A stretch of 64,000 nucleotides of DNA, from contig NC_084808.1 in NCBI RefSeq assembly GCF_963583255.1, positions 28,042,300 to 28,106,299 on the forward strand, in the 5' to 3' direction. This document shows, in pieces, positions 23,820-38,309 of this stretch. The notes beneath the pieces are model-generated. The model had not been told where the DNA came from, searched no databases, and saw nothing but the letters and a program-made list of their open reading frames with translations. The DNA comes from Pyrus communis (taxonomy: Eukaryota; Streptophyta; Magnoliopsida; Rosales; Rosaceae). The position numbers and the translations under genes are program-made. Numbering within the stretch: position 1 is the first letter of the stretch; each line of letters opens with the position of its first letter.

Positions 23820-25638
23820 TAAGGCACTACAATTGTCAAATGCAACCGAATAATAACAGAAACAGGAAACAGAAAGTAGAAAACTTGATACATGTTGGAT
23901 GGTTTATATGATATCAGTTGGCCTTGGCAGTCTTGAAATTATGACTTCGCGGCCTAAAAATAAATTAAATAATTGGCTTTACTGAAAGCACTTTTAAATA
24001 GAACTAGTTCCAAACGAGCTTAAAATAATTATGAAAAATAAATAAATCTGTTTGTACATTGTTGTCATACAATGAAATCGGCAAATATGCACTATCAGCA
24101 GCAAACTCCAATTAAACCGCCATGAGAATGCTAAGCGACTCTGAAAAGTAGGGTTTTTTATAGACTCTTCCACCTCATATTTTTGATATAATATTTTATA
24201 ATATTAAGACCAGAATTGAGATTGAACTGTAAAAAGTAATAGATGGCCCGTAAAGAGTTCTTAGCATTTCTCAACTAGCATTACTTTATATAATCAGCGA
24301 TCGGCCCCATGATTGGTGTGCCAAAGTCCTAATCAAATACAACCTTAAACCTTTGGGCAAAACCAAAGGCAATTAAAAAAATTAATAAAGCACATACCTA
24401 AAACGCCCAAAATCTGTGGGCCTAGACGTTAAATAAAAAAAAGAAAGACGTTGGCGTTTGAAAATTTAGAAATGACGCTTAGATCAGTTGAGGCGTCCGT
24501 TTAGACCGTCTTGGCATCAGCCTATCTCGTCCAGACTCACCTAGACATCTAAATAGGTTGAGACTCACTAAAACATAAAATAGATAACCTTCATTTTGTA
24601 TTTTTTTTAATAAATTGTAAGAGACTTGTTAAATACTTAAATAAACACACATTATATGTCTGTTCCCATGTTATCATTATGTTTCAACACTTCATAATAT
24701 ATGTCATTCTGTTTTATAATTTGTGATGTAATTATATATATTTTAAATATAAACAGACATTTATTTACACAAAATATAACAGATTTACTTAAATCTGCCC
24801 AGACGCCCACCTAGCCACCTAGGTGCTAGATTTCAGCCCGCCGCCCGATTAGCGCCTAGCGTTTTTTAGAACCTTGATCAGCCATTGAAGTTTAAATTTG
24901 TGTGTATAGGGGCTTTGGATGGGAATCGTTTGTGGACTTCTTGTTCAACTAACAGCACTTGTGGTGGTAAACTTACGCACTGATTGAAATAAAGGGGTAA
25001 GTTCAGGACACTTCGTTTCACCATGCTAATACATTTTGTCCGTGTTTAATACAGATCTCCATTTCAGGCAGCGAAGGCTGCCAATTGTGTTCGGAATACC
25101 ACGTCAGCCATCGACAGTGCGACATAGGTAATTTTATGAGGCAGATCAAAACAACTATTTTCTTCTGTTTTCGATAGAAATGTATTGTCATGAAAAGAAA
25201 AGAAAAAAAAAACAATTAGAAAACCAGTTAGAAAGGAAAGAACTTCATTTGTGGACTTGTAATGACACTCAGCAAAATCCAGTGGCGAGCAAAACTCCCC
25301 ACAAGTTTTTCTTGTTTCGTGGATCCTAAATTTGAAATAATTGCATTCTACCTTCCTATTTAACATCCAAAGAACACAATATTTGTGTTTGTACCATACT
25401 TCACCGACAGTTCTATAATATAGAATTGCACTACAAATCTGAATGACTAAACTCTTGAGTTTCGATTACAAGACAATTATACGAGACACAGAACATGCAA
25501 TAACATTAGTGTATATGGTACAATCTGTTTCAAAAAATTGGGGCTGTTTAAAACTTAGCATAGTTATGTCAACTGAAATGCTCGCCGGACCCAAATTTCT
25601 CGTAGCAACGTGAAGATCATGAAGCCAATTCAACTTTA
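23820..25638. other. Intergenic with one probable dispersed repeat
   Basis: About 24395-24880 looks like a non-autonomous repeat. The left part has scattered gacgttggcg/gaggcgtc phrases, and the right end is C-rich (gcccagacgcccacctagcc, ccgcccgattagcgcctagc). The middle is very AT-rich. Termini and target duplication were not resolved. Otherwise no gene is visible. Confidence 0.4.
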
Positions 25639-26663
25639 CTACTGCACACGGACAGATGGTACAGGTGAGATGGGTGGTTCTTCTCCCTTGATATTTTCTC
25701 CAGCTGCACAATCGGGAGAAGGAAGGGGCTGCTTTGTTTCAGTTACGTGATCAGGTGAATGTGGGGGCTGCTGCCCCGCGTTCTCACCGTTCTCGGGATG
25801 AAAATTAATGGGGAACTTTGTGACCCTCGGCTTGTCCGCTAAAATGTTTCTCTGAACCCTATCAACCAACACCTTAGAGGGAGGCTCCTCCCTCAGCTGC
25901 TCATCATCATAATCATTGTTCACGTAGTACCCCACTCTAACAAACTCCTGCCCCAGATAAGAACATGTCAATAGCAGTACCGTGACACCGATGATATCTT
26001 CCTCGCGTATTTTTGATGGATCTGGAGGGTCTGCCTGCCATGAGACCAAGACATGCACACGCACACACATAAACAGAAAGGATTCAGTTTCACATCGATT
26101 TTGGATCCCGAAACAAACTCAAGAACTCGGAACAAGGAATCGAGGTAATTACCTGAAAGACGAAACGGTAGTTGCCAACATTGACAGGACCAACAAGCAC
26201 ACTCTCCAACATTTGGTCATAAGTTTCATCTTCAGCAGATCCCACATATATCAGCTTCCATTCCAAGTCTGTAATAAATTGGATAGTATCACATGCCAAA
26301 ATCATTGACGTTGCAAATAAAATTAGGGTCATTAATCAGTAAAAATTAATGATCCTAATCACTAATCTAAGGGTTAGATTTTCAATCAGTCCTTTAATTT
26401 TAAAAAACCCGATCTTTGAAATCTCTAGTTGGGCAAATTATGTAAAGAACCCTAGCTAAATCTCAAGCAAAACAAAACCCAATAAAATTTCCCATAAATT
26501 CAGCTAATGCATTAAAAAAATTAAATTGAAGAATCATGGGTTCGATAAAATTACCGTCTTTGAGGGGAGTCAAGCACTCGTACGAGATTTCAAACTGAAA
26601 AGGGCTGAGGAATGCGGCCGGATTGTCCAGAACGGCGACGTTTGTAAGGTTGACGGCACTCAT
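25639..26663 (-). CDS. ASF1: Histone chaperone ASF1
   Basis: Three exons: 26555-26663, 26153-26268 and 25639-26034 (621 bp, 206 aa), with phases 1 and 0 consistent. ASF1 binds the H3-H4 dimer and hands it to assembly factors during replication and transcription. The N-terminal immunoglobulin-like core is complete: MSAVNLTNVAVLDNPAAFLS, FEISYECLTPLKDD, LEWKLIYVGSAEDETYDQ, SVLVGPVNVGNYRFVFQ, ADPPDPSKIREEDIIGVTV, CSYLGQEFVRVGYYVNNDY and LVDRVQRNILADKPRVTKFP. The histone-binding strand GVTVLLLTCSY is conserved. The last 50 or so residues are a low-complexity Pro/Glu tail, usual for plant ASF1A/B. The ATG at 26663 starts the canonical MSAVNLTNV. Which plant paralogue (A or B) cannot be decided by eye. 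Confidence 0.95.
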
Positions 26664-27129
26664 ATTCTCGGAGCGAATCAAGACTCCGTTGCTTCCTTGA
26701 ATGCACCAATCCTAGCCGTCGATTGGATATCCTAAATCCAAAATTAAATGACCCTAGAACGGATTTTGGGCGATGGAGATGAGCCCGGGGGCTGGCGGCG
26801 GAAGGAGGAGAAGGGAAAGAAGGAGGAGGCGGCGGAGATTGTGAGATGTGAAGAATTGGGAATTGGGATTCGCATTTTCCAGTAAACATACTTTAGTACG
26901 GGACTTTGGCGGGAAAATTGGTACAGGACTTTGGCGGGAGTTTTCAACTTTGTTAGGATTTTTGCCGATTGGGAATTTGCCGATGTGGGGTCATTGTTCG
27001 GGCCTCAGTTTACCCGGCCCGTTAGTTTTTAAACCTGACAACGAGCCCAAATCCACCAGTGGGTCAAGGCTTCTTGCTAATTGTGGGGCCCATACTCGAC
27101 TCGTGGACCGGCTCAAATATGAGGAGAAA

Positions 27130-27304
27130 ATTTTTGTGAGGATTGTGAATATCTTCTAATCACGTTTGTTCATTGTATATCGTGTTATCAATTTTCGTCA
27201 AGTACTGTTTTTATTCAATTTTAAATAAAAAATTAAAATGATTTCTGACAGTATAATATACAATAAACGGATGTTATTGGAGTATCATTGGGATCCTCAT
27301 TCGA
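27130..27304. repeat. Fold-back MITE, copy 3
   Basis: It starts near gtgaggattgtgaatatctt and ends gggatcctcattcg. The inverted cores are tgttcattgtatatcgtg and its partner atatacaataaacgga. Same family as 7786, 8199 and 54774. Confidence 0.6.
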
Positions 27305-27532
27305 ATTATAGCTCCTTCTAAATTAAATTTTATTTACCTTCTTCTGAATATTGTCCCTCCGTCCTTAGATTTGTCAACTATTATGTCAAATAGAGGTTTA
27401 ATTTTGTGTAATATAATATTTTAAGCTCATTATATCTTTGTTAAGTTTCAACTTCTCGTCATTTTTTCTTACAACTCAAATTATCAAAATTTCGAGTATC
27501 GGTCAATTATTTTTGCAAATATATACTATGCC

Positions 27533-27880
27533 TTAATAGTTATGTGCATAGCACGTCAGGAAATTAAACTGTGATAAAATTGAACATGAGGATATAAGTG
27601 CTTTTAAAATAACTGAAATAACTTTAGAGAACATGTTTTGGAGTTCTAAAAGCACTTAAAGTGATTCCTGGAAGAAACTTCAGCTTTTCGATGATTTATT
27701 TGAATTTTTACTAAAGATTGATTCAAAATTATTTTCATGAAAAACTATTTCAATTATTTTACAAGCATGTCCAAACGAACTCAGAATATTTATTGACATA
27801 AAATGCTATAATAGTTGGTTATGTGCATTGCACATCAGGAAATTAAGCTGTGACAAAATTGATCATGTGGATATAAGCAC
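27533..27880. repeat. Direct repeat of about 60 bp flanking a MITE-like interval
   Basis: The phrase tatgtgcatagcacgtcagg, with its continuation gaaattaaactgtgataaaa, near 27540 recurs near 27820 with a few substitutions. The copies are about 278 bp apart. The interval holds gtgcttttaaaataactg and a partly inverted partner. Confidence 0.65.
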
Positions 27881-28348
27881 AACCTAAAAAACTTTGAGGG
27901 CTCAAAATAAAATTGAATGTTCACTGGACAAAAGTAGACGCAACGTCCAAAGTTTAAGGAGCATTTCTAAAATTTGGTCTCTTCACTTTTATTCATGTAT
28001 GATCTTGAATTAAAAATTGTGAAATTGTTACTAAATTGCATTACGATTGTAATTACATGAAATTTCGAACTTGTGACATGTTTTAATATCTAGACTAAGA
28101 ACTAGTCTGTTAACTTTTACAGTTCAAATTACGTTATTTCGACTTTTCTATTTTAATTTAATGTTCACTTTTACTTTCAATATTATTTTTCAAACACGAG
28201 AAAACAATTGTGCGAAGGCAAATCTAAAAACATGTTTTGACTACTTGTTTGTTACCTGGTTTACTGGAAATGTGGAATCACCGTATGACGGGAGGGCACA
28301 CGGAGCTCATAAGATTAATAAAATTAAGAAATTAAATAAACATAAATT

Positions 28349-28379
<31 letters not shown>

Positions 28380-28611
28380 GAAAAATGAAACATTAGGGAG
28401 TGTTTGGCAACGATCCCCGGCTTTAACCTCCACCACCCATACTTGCGGAGAATTGCCGAAAGGGTCAAAAATAAAAATTGAAAAAAAAATTGATATTCCA
28501 ATTTTGGGGCTGAGTAGCTGTACATATAGCATCGGCACCTCGACTCAACAAACCCTAGTCTTTTATTCCACACTCTCTCTCTGTGCTTTCTCCATCTGAA
28601 GCCCCAACAAA

Positions 28612-31947
<3,336 letters not shown>

Positions 31948-32753
31948 TCATCTTTTCTGTTGTTTTATCTTGATAACTGCGAAAACCCGAAATAATTTAG
32001 ATGCCGCTGGCATTGCCAAGCAAACAGGATTTTCATTTTTGAGGCAAAACTGTATGAGCATTTCCCGTTTCAGATTTAAGCATATTGCAGCAGGGTGTGA
32101 GAGAGAAATGGTGCCAATGGGCCTATACCCTTCTTTTTTTTTCTTGTTCAATAAGGGGAAGGAAAAGAAAGAGGACGACGCGTGTATATTGTTCTTTTTT
32201 TTTTTTAATTTTTTGTTCCTGTTCAAATTTGAAACGTTTGAATTTCGATGCAACTATGATTGTTAAGTTATAAACCCCCGTCTTTCGTGTTAATTACTTG
32301 AAAGTCGAATTTGCTCGTCTTCGTAACGGTATGTCTTTGCGCTCGTCCTTGTTCAATCTTGTTCGTTTGTGGAATGCTTTCAAACGAAAGATTATTGTGC
32401 GCTTAAGCGCAGCTCAAAGACAATGCTTTCGTCTTCACAAACTCGATGAATTTAAGGATATGTGAAAATCACTTCCCTTTCCAACTCAGAATTTAAAAAA
32501 ATAAAATAAAAAATTAGCAATTCATTCATCTAGTGGTTGCGATCACCTGCTCAATCAGTTATCCTCCTTAAGTCCAGGATATAACAAAATCATGCCACGT
32601 GGACTTAGGACTAGCCAATTACCAGTCTAACCTCCTCAAACCCTTCCTCGAGCCTTCGAGACGGTTGACTCTTGATTCCTCACCAGCTTTGGCGCCGGCA
32701 TTGTACGGACCCGGCCACACAATAAAATCCTTGAAGACCCGAATCCCACAGCC
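31948..32753. other. Intergenic: 3' end of ATPB and upstream region of the pKIWI502-like gene
   Basis: Same-strand neighbours, about 800 bp apart. T-rich tracts (32133-32145, 32199-32208) lie in the probable 3' UTR. No further gene seen. Confidence 0.6.
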
Positions 32754-35102
32754 ATGACACTTGCAATCTTCCAACCCGCATCGGTGCCCCTCCTCTCCCA
32801 TGCACACCTTAGCTCCCCCCTCCCTCCGATGTCTATCCTACGCCGCCTCAACCCCCACCACCTAAAACTACGCCGCCACCGCTTCGCCAGCGTTGCCGCC
32901 GCCGTACGCCAAGACACCGCCCTCTGGACCCCGGCCCCTCTCTCCGAGATAGAACCGGCCGCAGAGTCGCTCTTCCACGTCCGCGTCGACCTGTCCGACG
33001 CCCCCGACCTCGCCTCGTTCCACACGCGAGCCGGCCAGTACCTCCAGCTTCGCGTCCCGGACGAGTCAAAGCCCTCGTTTCTGGCCATCGCGTCGCCTCC
33101 ATCGTTGGCGGACGCAAAAGGCGTGTTTGAGTTTTTGGTGAAAAGCGTGGCAGGGTCCACGGCGGAGCTTCTGTGCAGGCTCAAGAGAGGGGACGTGGTG
33201 GAGCTCAGCCAGGTTATGGGGAAAGGCTTCGACATTGATCGGATCGAACCGCCGGAGAATTACCCTACGGTTCTCATATTCGCCACAGGATCTGGAATCA
33301 GGTTAGCAAAAACAAAAAAACAAAAAAAAAATGGAATTTATTTGATTTCAGATGCATTGGACTTGAATTCTTCGAGTTTTTAAAAGCAATTTGACATGAC
33401 ACAGCTCTTGAATATGTGCAGTCCAATCCGGTCTCTGATCGAATCGGGGTTTAGCGCCGATAAGAGATCCGCCGTGAAGCTATTTTATGGCGCTAGAAAC
33501 CTTGACAGAATGGCGTATCAGGTACTTATAAACCATTAAATTCTGTTTATTTATTTATTTTAATTTCCCCAATTCAATTTACGACTGTGATTACCTGTAA
33601 TGTCTTACAGGATAGATTTAAGGACTGGGAATCTTCAGGTGTTGAGATTGTGCCGGTATTATCACAACCCCATGGCGGTTGGACGGGACAAAGTGGTTAT
33701 GTGCAGGTAGACCTTCACCCCATGCGCTCTAAGTTTCATTCAAAGTGGTTCCACTTCTAAGAGCGGAATTAACGCTTTATGTGGTTATACATTTTCAGGC
33801 TGCTTTTTCCAGAGCCAAGCAAATTTATAATCCTCCCTCCACAGCTGCTGTGTTATGCGGGCAGAAGCAAATGACTGAGGTATCCTTACTGTTCTCGTTC
33901 ACATTTCTTAGTTTGCTTTTGTTGCATTTGTTATCGTTATATTTCAAGTATGAGTGTACTTGTTTATTTGACTATCGGGTTCATATGAGATCATGTGACT
34001 ATCGGGAAGATAGATATTGTTCTGTGAATATATAACTTTGAAGTCGGACAAGAACCTATTCTTGAGTCTTGATCTGCGCCAGACAAGGTGCTACCATTGT
34101 CTTGTTTACTAGTTTAACACACAGTTTAGGTGTAAATAATTTGTTGCAACACCACCTAATGTAGTCTTTCCCCCCGAGGAAAATTTTGTTTGGCCTCTAG
34201 GGTTCCTCTTCGATAAGAATTTTGCTCTAGGGTTCTAACTTCTAAGTGTAAGTAGTAAGGATATTTGAAAATGCTGCACGCTTTAATGATCTTGGACCAA
34301 GCCATTTTACTTAAGGAAGCAAGGCTGTTTACGAACGTACATGACACCTGTTTTTGTGTGAAAAAGGTGACTTATTCATGCTTGCATGATGCGTGTAAAC
34401 AAAGAAAAAAAAAAAGAGCTTGTCCTCAATCTAACCATATATCATCTGCTTAGAAGAATCTGTTGATTATGAAACCAATCTTGGCCTTAGTTTCTGTGGG
34501 ATTGTTAATCTTCACTACGTCCATGCGAAGCGAGTCCATTCATGTTAAACTTATCAAGTTCTCTTGGCATCTGCTAATTTTCTTGTCTATTGTTTCTTTA
34601 CCCAATAAAGGTTTATATTCCGGGCCGTAATAGAGTCACTGTTTATGATATTAAATGGCCTGGTTGCCATGTGTTCAATGATCCACCTACCTGGATTGGG
34701 ATAGCTCTAATGGTTGATGTCCTTGGTGTATGTAAGTTGCGTTACAACGAGTAGGGTTAGGTTGTTTGGGGTTCTTTTCCCCCTTTGTTACCCAAAACGG
34801 CCTGCCTTTATCTGAGTTAGGTATACTGCATCCATCACCTACTGAATTTTCGTACCTTGGTCGATTACACGTAAAAGAGAAATGTTGGATAAAAAGACTA
34901 ACCCCAGCGAGTGAGGGGTCTCGTGTTTCACATAAATGCCGCGTCATTTATGTGTGATGTCTGTCCGTGTGGTAAATATTGAATGCTAACGCTCCTATTT
35001 CTATGCGGAGGTAACATTTTGAAATGCTTTTCTTTGCAGGAGGTTACCTCAATTCTTGTAGCAGACGGTGTATCAACTGAAAACATACTGAAGAATTTCT
35101 AA
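32754..35102 (+). CDS. Fruit protein pKIWI502-like (ferredoxin-reductase-fold protein), chloroplast-type
   Basis: Five exons: 32754-33301, 33422-33521, 33611-33706, 33799-33879 and 35040-35102 (888 bp, 295 aa). Phases are consistent. The N-terminus is rich in Ser, Pro, His and Arg, like a plastid transit peptide, and a second in-frame ATG lies at 32829. The body has an FAD-binding beta-barrel part (TRAGQYLQLRVPDESKPSFL, KRGDVVELSQVMGKGF), then an NAD(P)-type half: VLIFATGSGISPIRSLIES, KLFYGARNLDRMAYQDRFKD, GVEIVPVLSQPHGGWTG and STAAVLCGQKQMTEEVTSIL. It ends ILKNF. This is the order seen in kiwifruit pKIWI502 relatives and ferredoxin-NADP reductases. The enzymatic role is not established for this family. 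Intron 4 is about 1.2 kb and holds no recognised gene. Confidence 0.9.
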
Positions 35103-35493
35103 CTAATCTTTCAAAGTAATATTGTTGTATCGTTATTGAGTGACACTACCGATTTGTTCCCCACGGCTGAGGATAAATTATCCCAGCTTGGAAAAAGGAA
35201 AATAAAAACAATTTTGGGAGATTCCGACTTGTAAGCATCTATGTTATTTTTTTGTCATGTTAAATTTGGTTTGAGATCAGATCAGTCACGCTGGCATCCA
35301 GAAAATCATGCACCAAAACCTAATTCGTAAACGGAAAAAGTTAAGCAAGGGAAGGCAACTGAATTTATGGAGCAAGTACAAGTACAGATGCAGGCAACCG
35401 AGAATGCAGTAGTTCAGAGGTGGGAGGTTCCCCGGGAAAGTAAATAAAGTCCAATCCAGTGAAAGCAATAACCGCAAATTAAAGGGACGTCTA
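35103..35493. other. Convergent 3' region, no gene
   Basis: Lies between the pKIWI502-like gene and the FAM133-like gene, which converge. It should hold both 3' UTRs. Confidence 0.55.
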
Positions 35494-36471
35494 CTAACTG
35501 TTATTATCGGTTGCATTTGCACTAGCATCTTCTATGTGCTTTCCGTTGGGCTCACCTGAACCCCGAGGATGGTTATCTTTTTCCTCTTTTGAGTGGTGGT
35601 GACGATGCTTGTGGTGATGATGGCTATGGTGACCACTTCTCTTGTGCTTCAACTGTTTATCAGCCTCGTCGCGGTTGTCATCTGATGACTTTCCCAGAGA
35701 TCTGCTCCTTCTGCCGCGTTTGTGGGAATCAGGATCTGATGATCTTGAATCAACACTATGCGATCGTGATCGCCTATGACGTTTATGGTGTCTTGCGTGC
35801 CTTTTCCTTCTAACCTCACCATCCTCATAACTTGACTCAGGGGAAACAGATCTCAAATGCCTCTGGCGTTTGTGGTGCTTAGCATGACCCCTTCGGATTC
35901 TTCTCTCGTCCTCATCACTATAAGAACCAGATGATTCTGAGTCTGACCTGGGGTGGCGTTTGTGGTGCCTCGAATGACTTCTCTTCACTGTATCACTATC
36001 ATCGTCACTGGAAGAATCCGGGTCAGAATCTGATCTAGAATCATGATGCCTGTGCTTTTTGTGGCTTCTCTTCTTCCTCTTCCTATCTCCTTCGTAATCA
36101 CTCTCATACCCATCACTGCTATCATCACTCGAGCCTGAGGAATGTTTCTTTGGCTTTCGCTTGGATTTCTTCTCCTTCCTCATTTCACTGTCACTTGCAT
36201 CGGAGTGAGTTCGCTTCTTGTGCTTCTTGTGAGTTCTTTTACTTGACCTTCTTCTCCCATCACTTCTGTCAGTGTCGCTATCGCTATCAGACTCTGACGC
36301 AGATCTTCTCTTATGCTTTGAAGATTTCAGCTTCTTCTCTTTGGCTTCGGCATCAGCTTTTGCCTTAGCAGCAGCTTCTAGTTTTTGCTCCCATTTCAGC
36401 GGGGCTTCTTTCTTCTCCAAAGCTCTTTTCTTTTTCTCCTCAACCAGCTGCATGAACCTCCTGGTGTCCAT
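35494..36471 (-). CDS. FAM133-like Ser/Lys/His-rich nuclear protein
   Basis: One coding exon of 978 bp (325 aa). It starts MDTRRFMQLVEEKKKRALEK and continues APLKWEQKLEAAAKAKADAE, the conserved head of plant proteins named FAM133-like; an in-frame TAA lies directly before the ATG. The rest is low complexity: alternating Ser-Asp/Ser-Glu blocks and Lys/Arg/His blocks (SKRTHKKHKKRTHSDASDSE, RSRSHSVDSRSSD, HHSHHHHKHRHHHS). These read as nuclear-targeting, RS/KS-like phospho-acceptor segments. No folded domain is visible beyond the head. The leader (36472 to about 37560) probably contains introns; a splice donor (GTACGT) lies at about 37439. The molecular function is unknown; a role around mRNA processing is inference from composition only. 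Confidence 0.85.
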   Translation of the reverse strand: MDTRRFMQLVEEKKKRALEKKEAPLKWEQKLEAAAKAKADAEAKEKKLKSSKHKRRSASESDSDSDTDRSDGRRRSSKRTHKKHKKRTHSDASDSEMRKEKKSKRKPKKHSSGSSDDSSDGYESDYEGDRKRKKRSHKKHRHHDSRSDSDPDSSSDDDSDTVKRSHSRHHKRHPRSDSESSGSYSDEDERRIRRGHAKHHKRQRHLRSVSPESSYEDGEVRRKRHARHHKRHRRSRSHSVDSRSSDPDSHKRGRRSRSLGKSSDDNRDEADKQLKHKRSGHHSHHHHKHRHHHSKEEKDNHPRGSGEPNGKHIEDASANATDNNS

Positions 36472-37449
36472 TTAGATATAAAAACCAGGACAATATCTGC
36501 ATGTTGGTACGACGATGACCGGAAGTGCATCTCAAAGAAGAGAAACAAAAATGTTAGTTCCTTGACATTTTTATCTTAGCATCGCATATACAGAAGACAA
36601 ATACTAAATGCACATCAATCAGTTATTTAAGATCAACCTACGAGTTTACAAAAAAGAACGCTAATCATAATGTTCTCTTTCCCTACAAAGTTCCAGGTAT
36701 CACAAGTCGGTCATATCTGCCCTCTTCCATTCACACATCTTACGTTCCATTGTTTTTAAGCCTCGTAAACCAAACATTCCAAATCAGTCCTACACCAAGT
36801 ATCTGACAATCGTTCCCCGACTAAGAAGTTAAAACAACAAAAGTTTACAAACAAAACAAAAGAATGCAAATCCATTCGGCCAAGAATAATATCCGCAACA
36901 TGAAGTATGAAAATTCTCACATCAATAAAGAAACGGAACAAAAATCTGGAAATTCAATTCAGATTTCTTACCTTATATGGAGCAAACAACAGCTCTACAG
37001 ACCAAAAGTCCAGCCTCAAGAGCTCAAAGCTACAACTCTCCTTCCAAACAAGCCTGCAAGTGCAAGCTAATGCTTTATTGTCAGATATCAAAAAACCCTA
37101 ATAAAATTTTCAATTCTTCGCATCACAATGAATTGAAATATTTACGAGCACGCAATTTACTTTCTATAACTAAAGTTATCTTCATTTTCTCAGTAACCAA
37201 ACAAAAACTCCGAATGAACATACATATAATAAATCCCCTAATCATTAATTAATTAGAAAGTCAGTTTAAGCACATAATATCAAACCTAGAGACCCGCTGA
37301 ACATTCAAAGACAGAAACTTTAGGATCAAACCCCCAAATTTTACGATAAATAACAGTTCAAAGCAGTCAATGAAACAAAGGAAAACCCTAAATTGACAAT
37401 AATTGAACGAGTTAACAGGATTAGCAGCAGTTACGTACCTGTAAGAAGC

Positions 37450-37482
<33 letters not shown>

Positions 37483-38309
37483 GAAGATCGAAGAGATCGA
37501 AGAGATCGAATTGGTCGACTCAGGAGAGAGAGAGAGATAGAGATAGAGAGAGAGCTCTAGGGCTTGACTTTTGGCCCTGCAGAAACGTCTTAGCGTTGGG
37601 GGCTGTCAGTTGGTGGGTGTATAAACAGATAGAGAGGGACGTACACGGAGCACGGCACAGGGCACACCCACTCTAATTACTCGGGTGCAAGGACTATAAT
37701 GCCCCCTCTTTCTTACTGTGGAAAACTCCCCAATTTTCTTTCTAGAGAAAGTCTGTTCCTATATTTTTCAGCAAATAAAATGAAATTTAATTTTAATATC
37801 TAAATTGCTGAAATAAAAGGAACGTAATTTATTAAATATTTATTTTGGTAACAATTTTTAGGAATTTTTTTAAAATGTACTCTAATATTAGTATAACTCT
37901 TAATTTTAGTTATCGAGATTTAAAATCAAATGGAAGTGGTTATGAGTTTGTCACTATCAATTATTTTGGTAATTCTGTAGAAATTCTGTTAAATGATCAT
38001 AATAATTGATGATTGACAAACTCATAAACCACTTTGATTTCAAATCTTAAAGATTAAAGTTAAGAGTTATGCTAATTTTAAATATTATTATGAGTAAAAC
38101 GCTGAAATTTTATTTTAAATATATTCCAACGAGAAAATAAGGAAATTTCTATTTTTCTCGTTTGCTTTGTGAGGAAGGAAAAGAAAAACCATTCCGCATT
38201 AAGGCAGACCGACTTGGTCAATTTCACTCGTTAAAACTCTAAACTCTCTCTCTTCTTCGTCTTCAATTTTTTCTTTGAATTCATCGATTCGATTCCAAAA
38301 CCCCAAAAG
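36472..38309. other. Leader and promoter of the FAM133-like gene, then upstream region of ALIX
   Basis: 36472-37440 is most likely 5' UTR intron(s) of the minus-strand gene. 37441-37560 is its first, non-coding exon with AG/CT microsatellites (37449-37475 and 37529-37553). 37600-38250 is a divergent, AT-rich intergenic region, and 38250-38309 the ALIX leader. Leader structure is inferred from splice-like signals, not proven. Confidence 0.5.

Larger units (their letters stand above)
26664..28611. other. Divergent intergenic region between ASF1 and ATP synthase beta
   Basis: About 1.9 kb. It holds a fold-back MITE (27130-27304) and a diverged direct repeat (27533-27595 and 27817-27880). The interval between the repeat copies looks like a MITE relic. 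The final 300 bp must carry the promoter and leader of the beta-subunit gene. No open gene. Confidence 0.6.

Noticed and set aside
36150..36475. Plus-strand Ser/Phe-rich frames
   Set aside because: They are shadows of the low-complexity FAM133-like coding region on the other strand.
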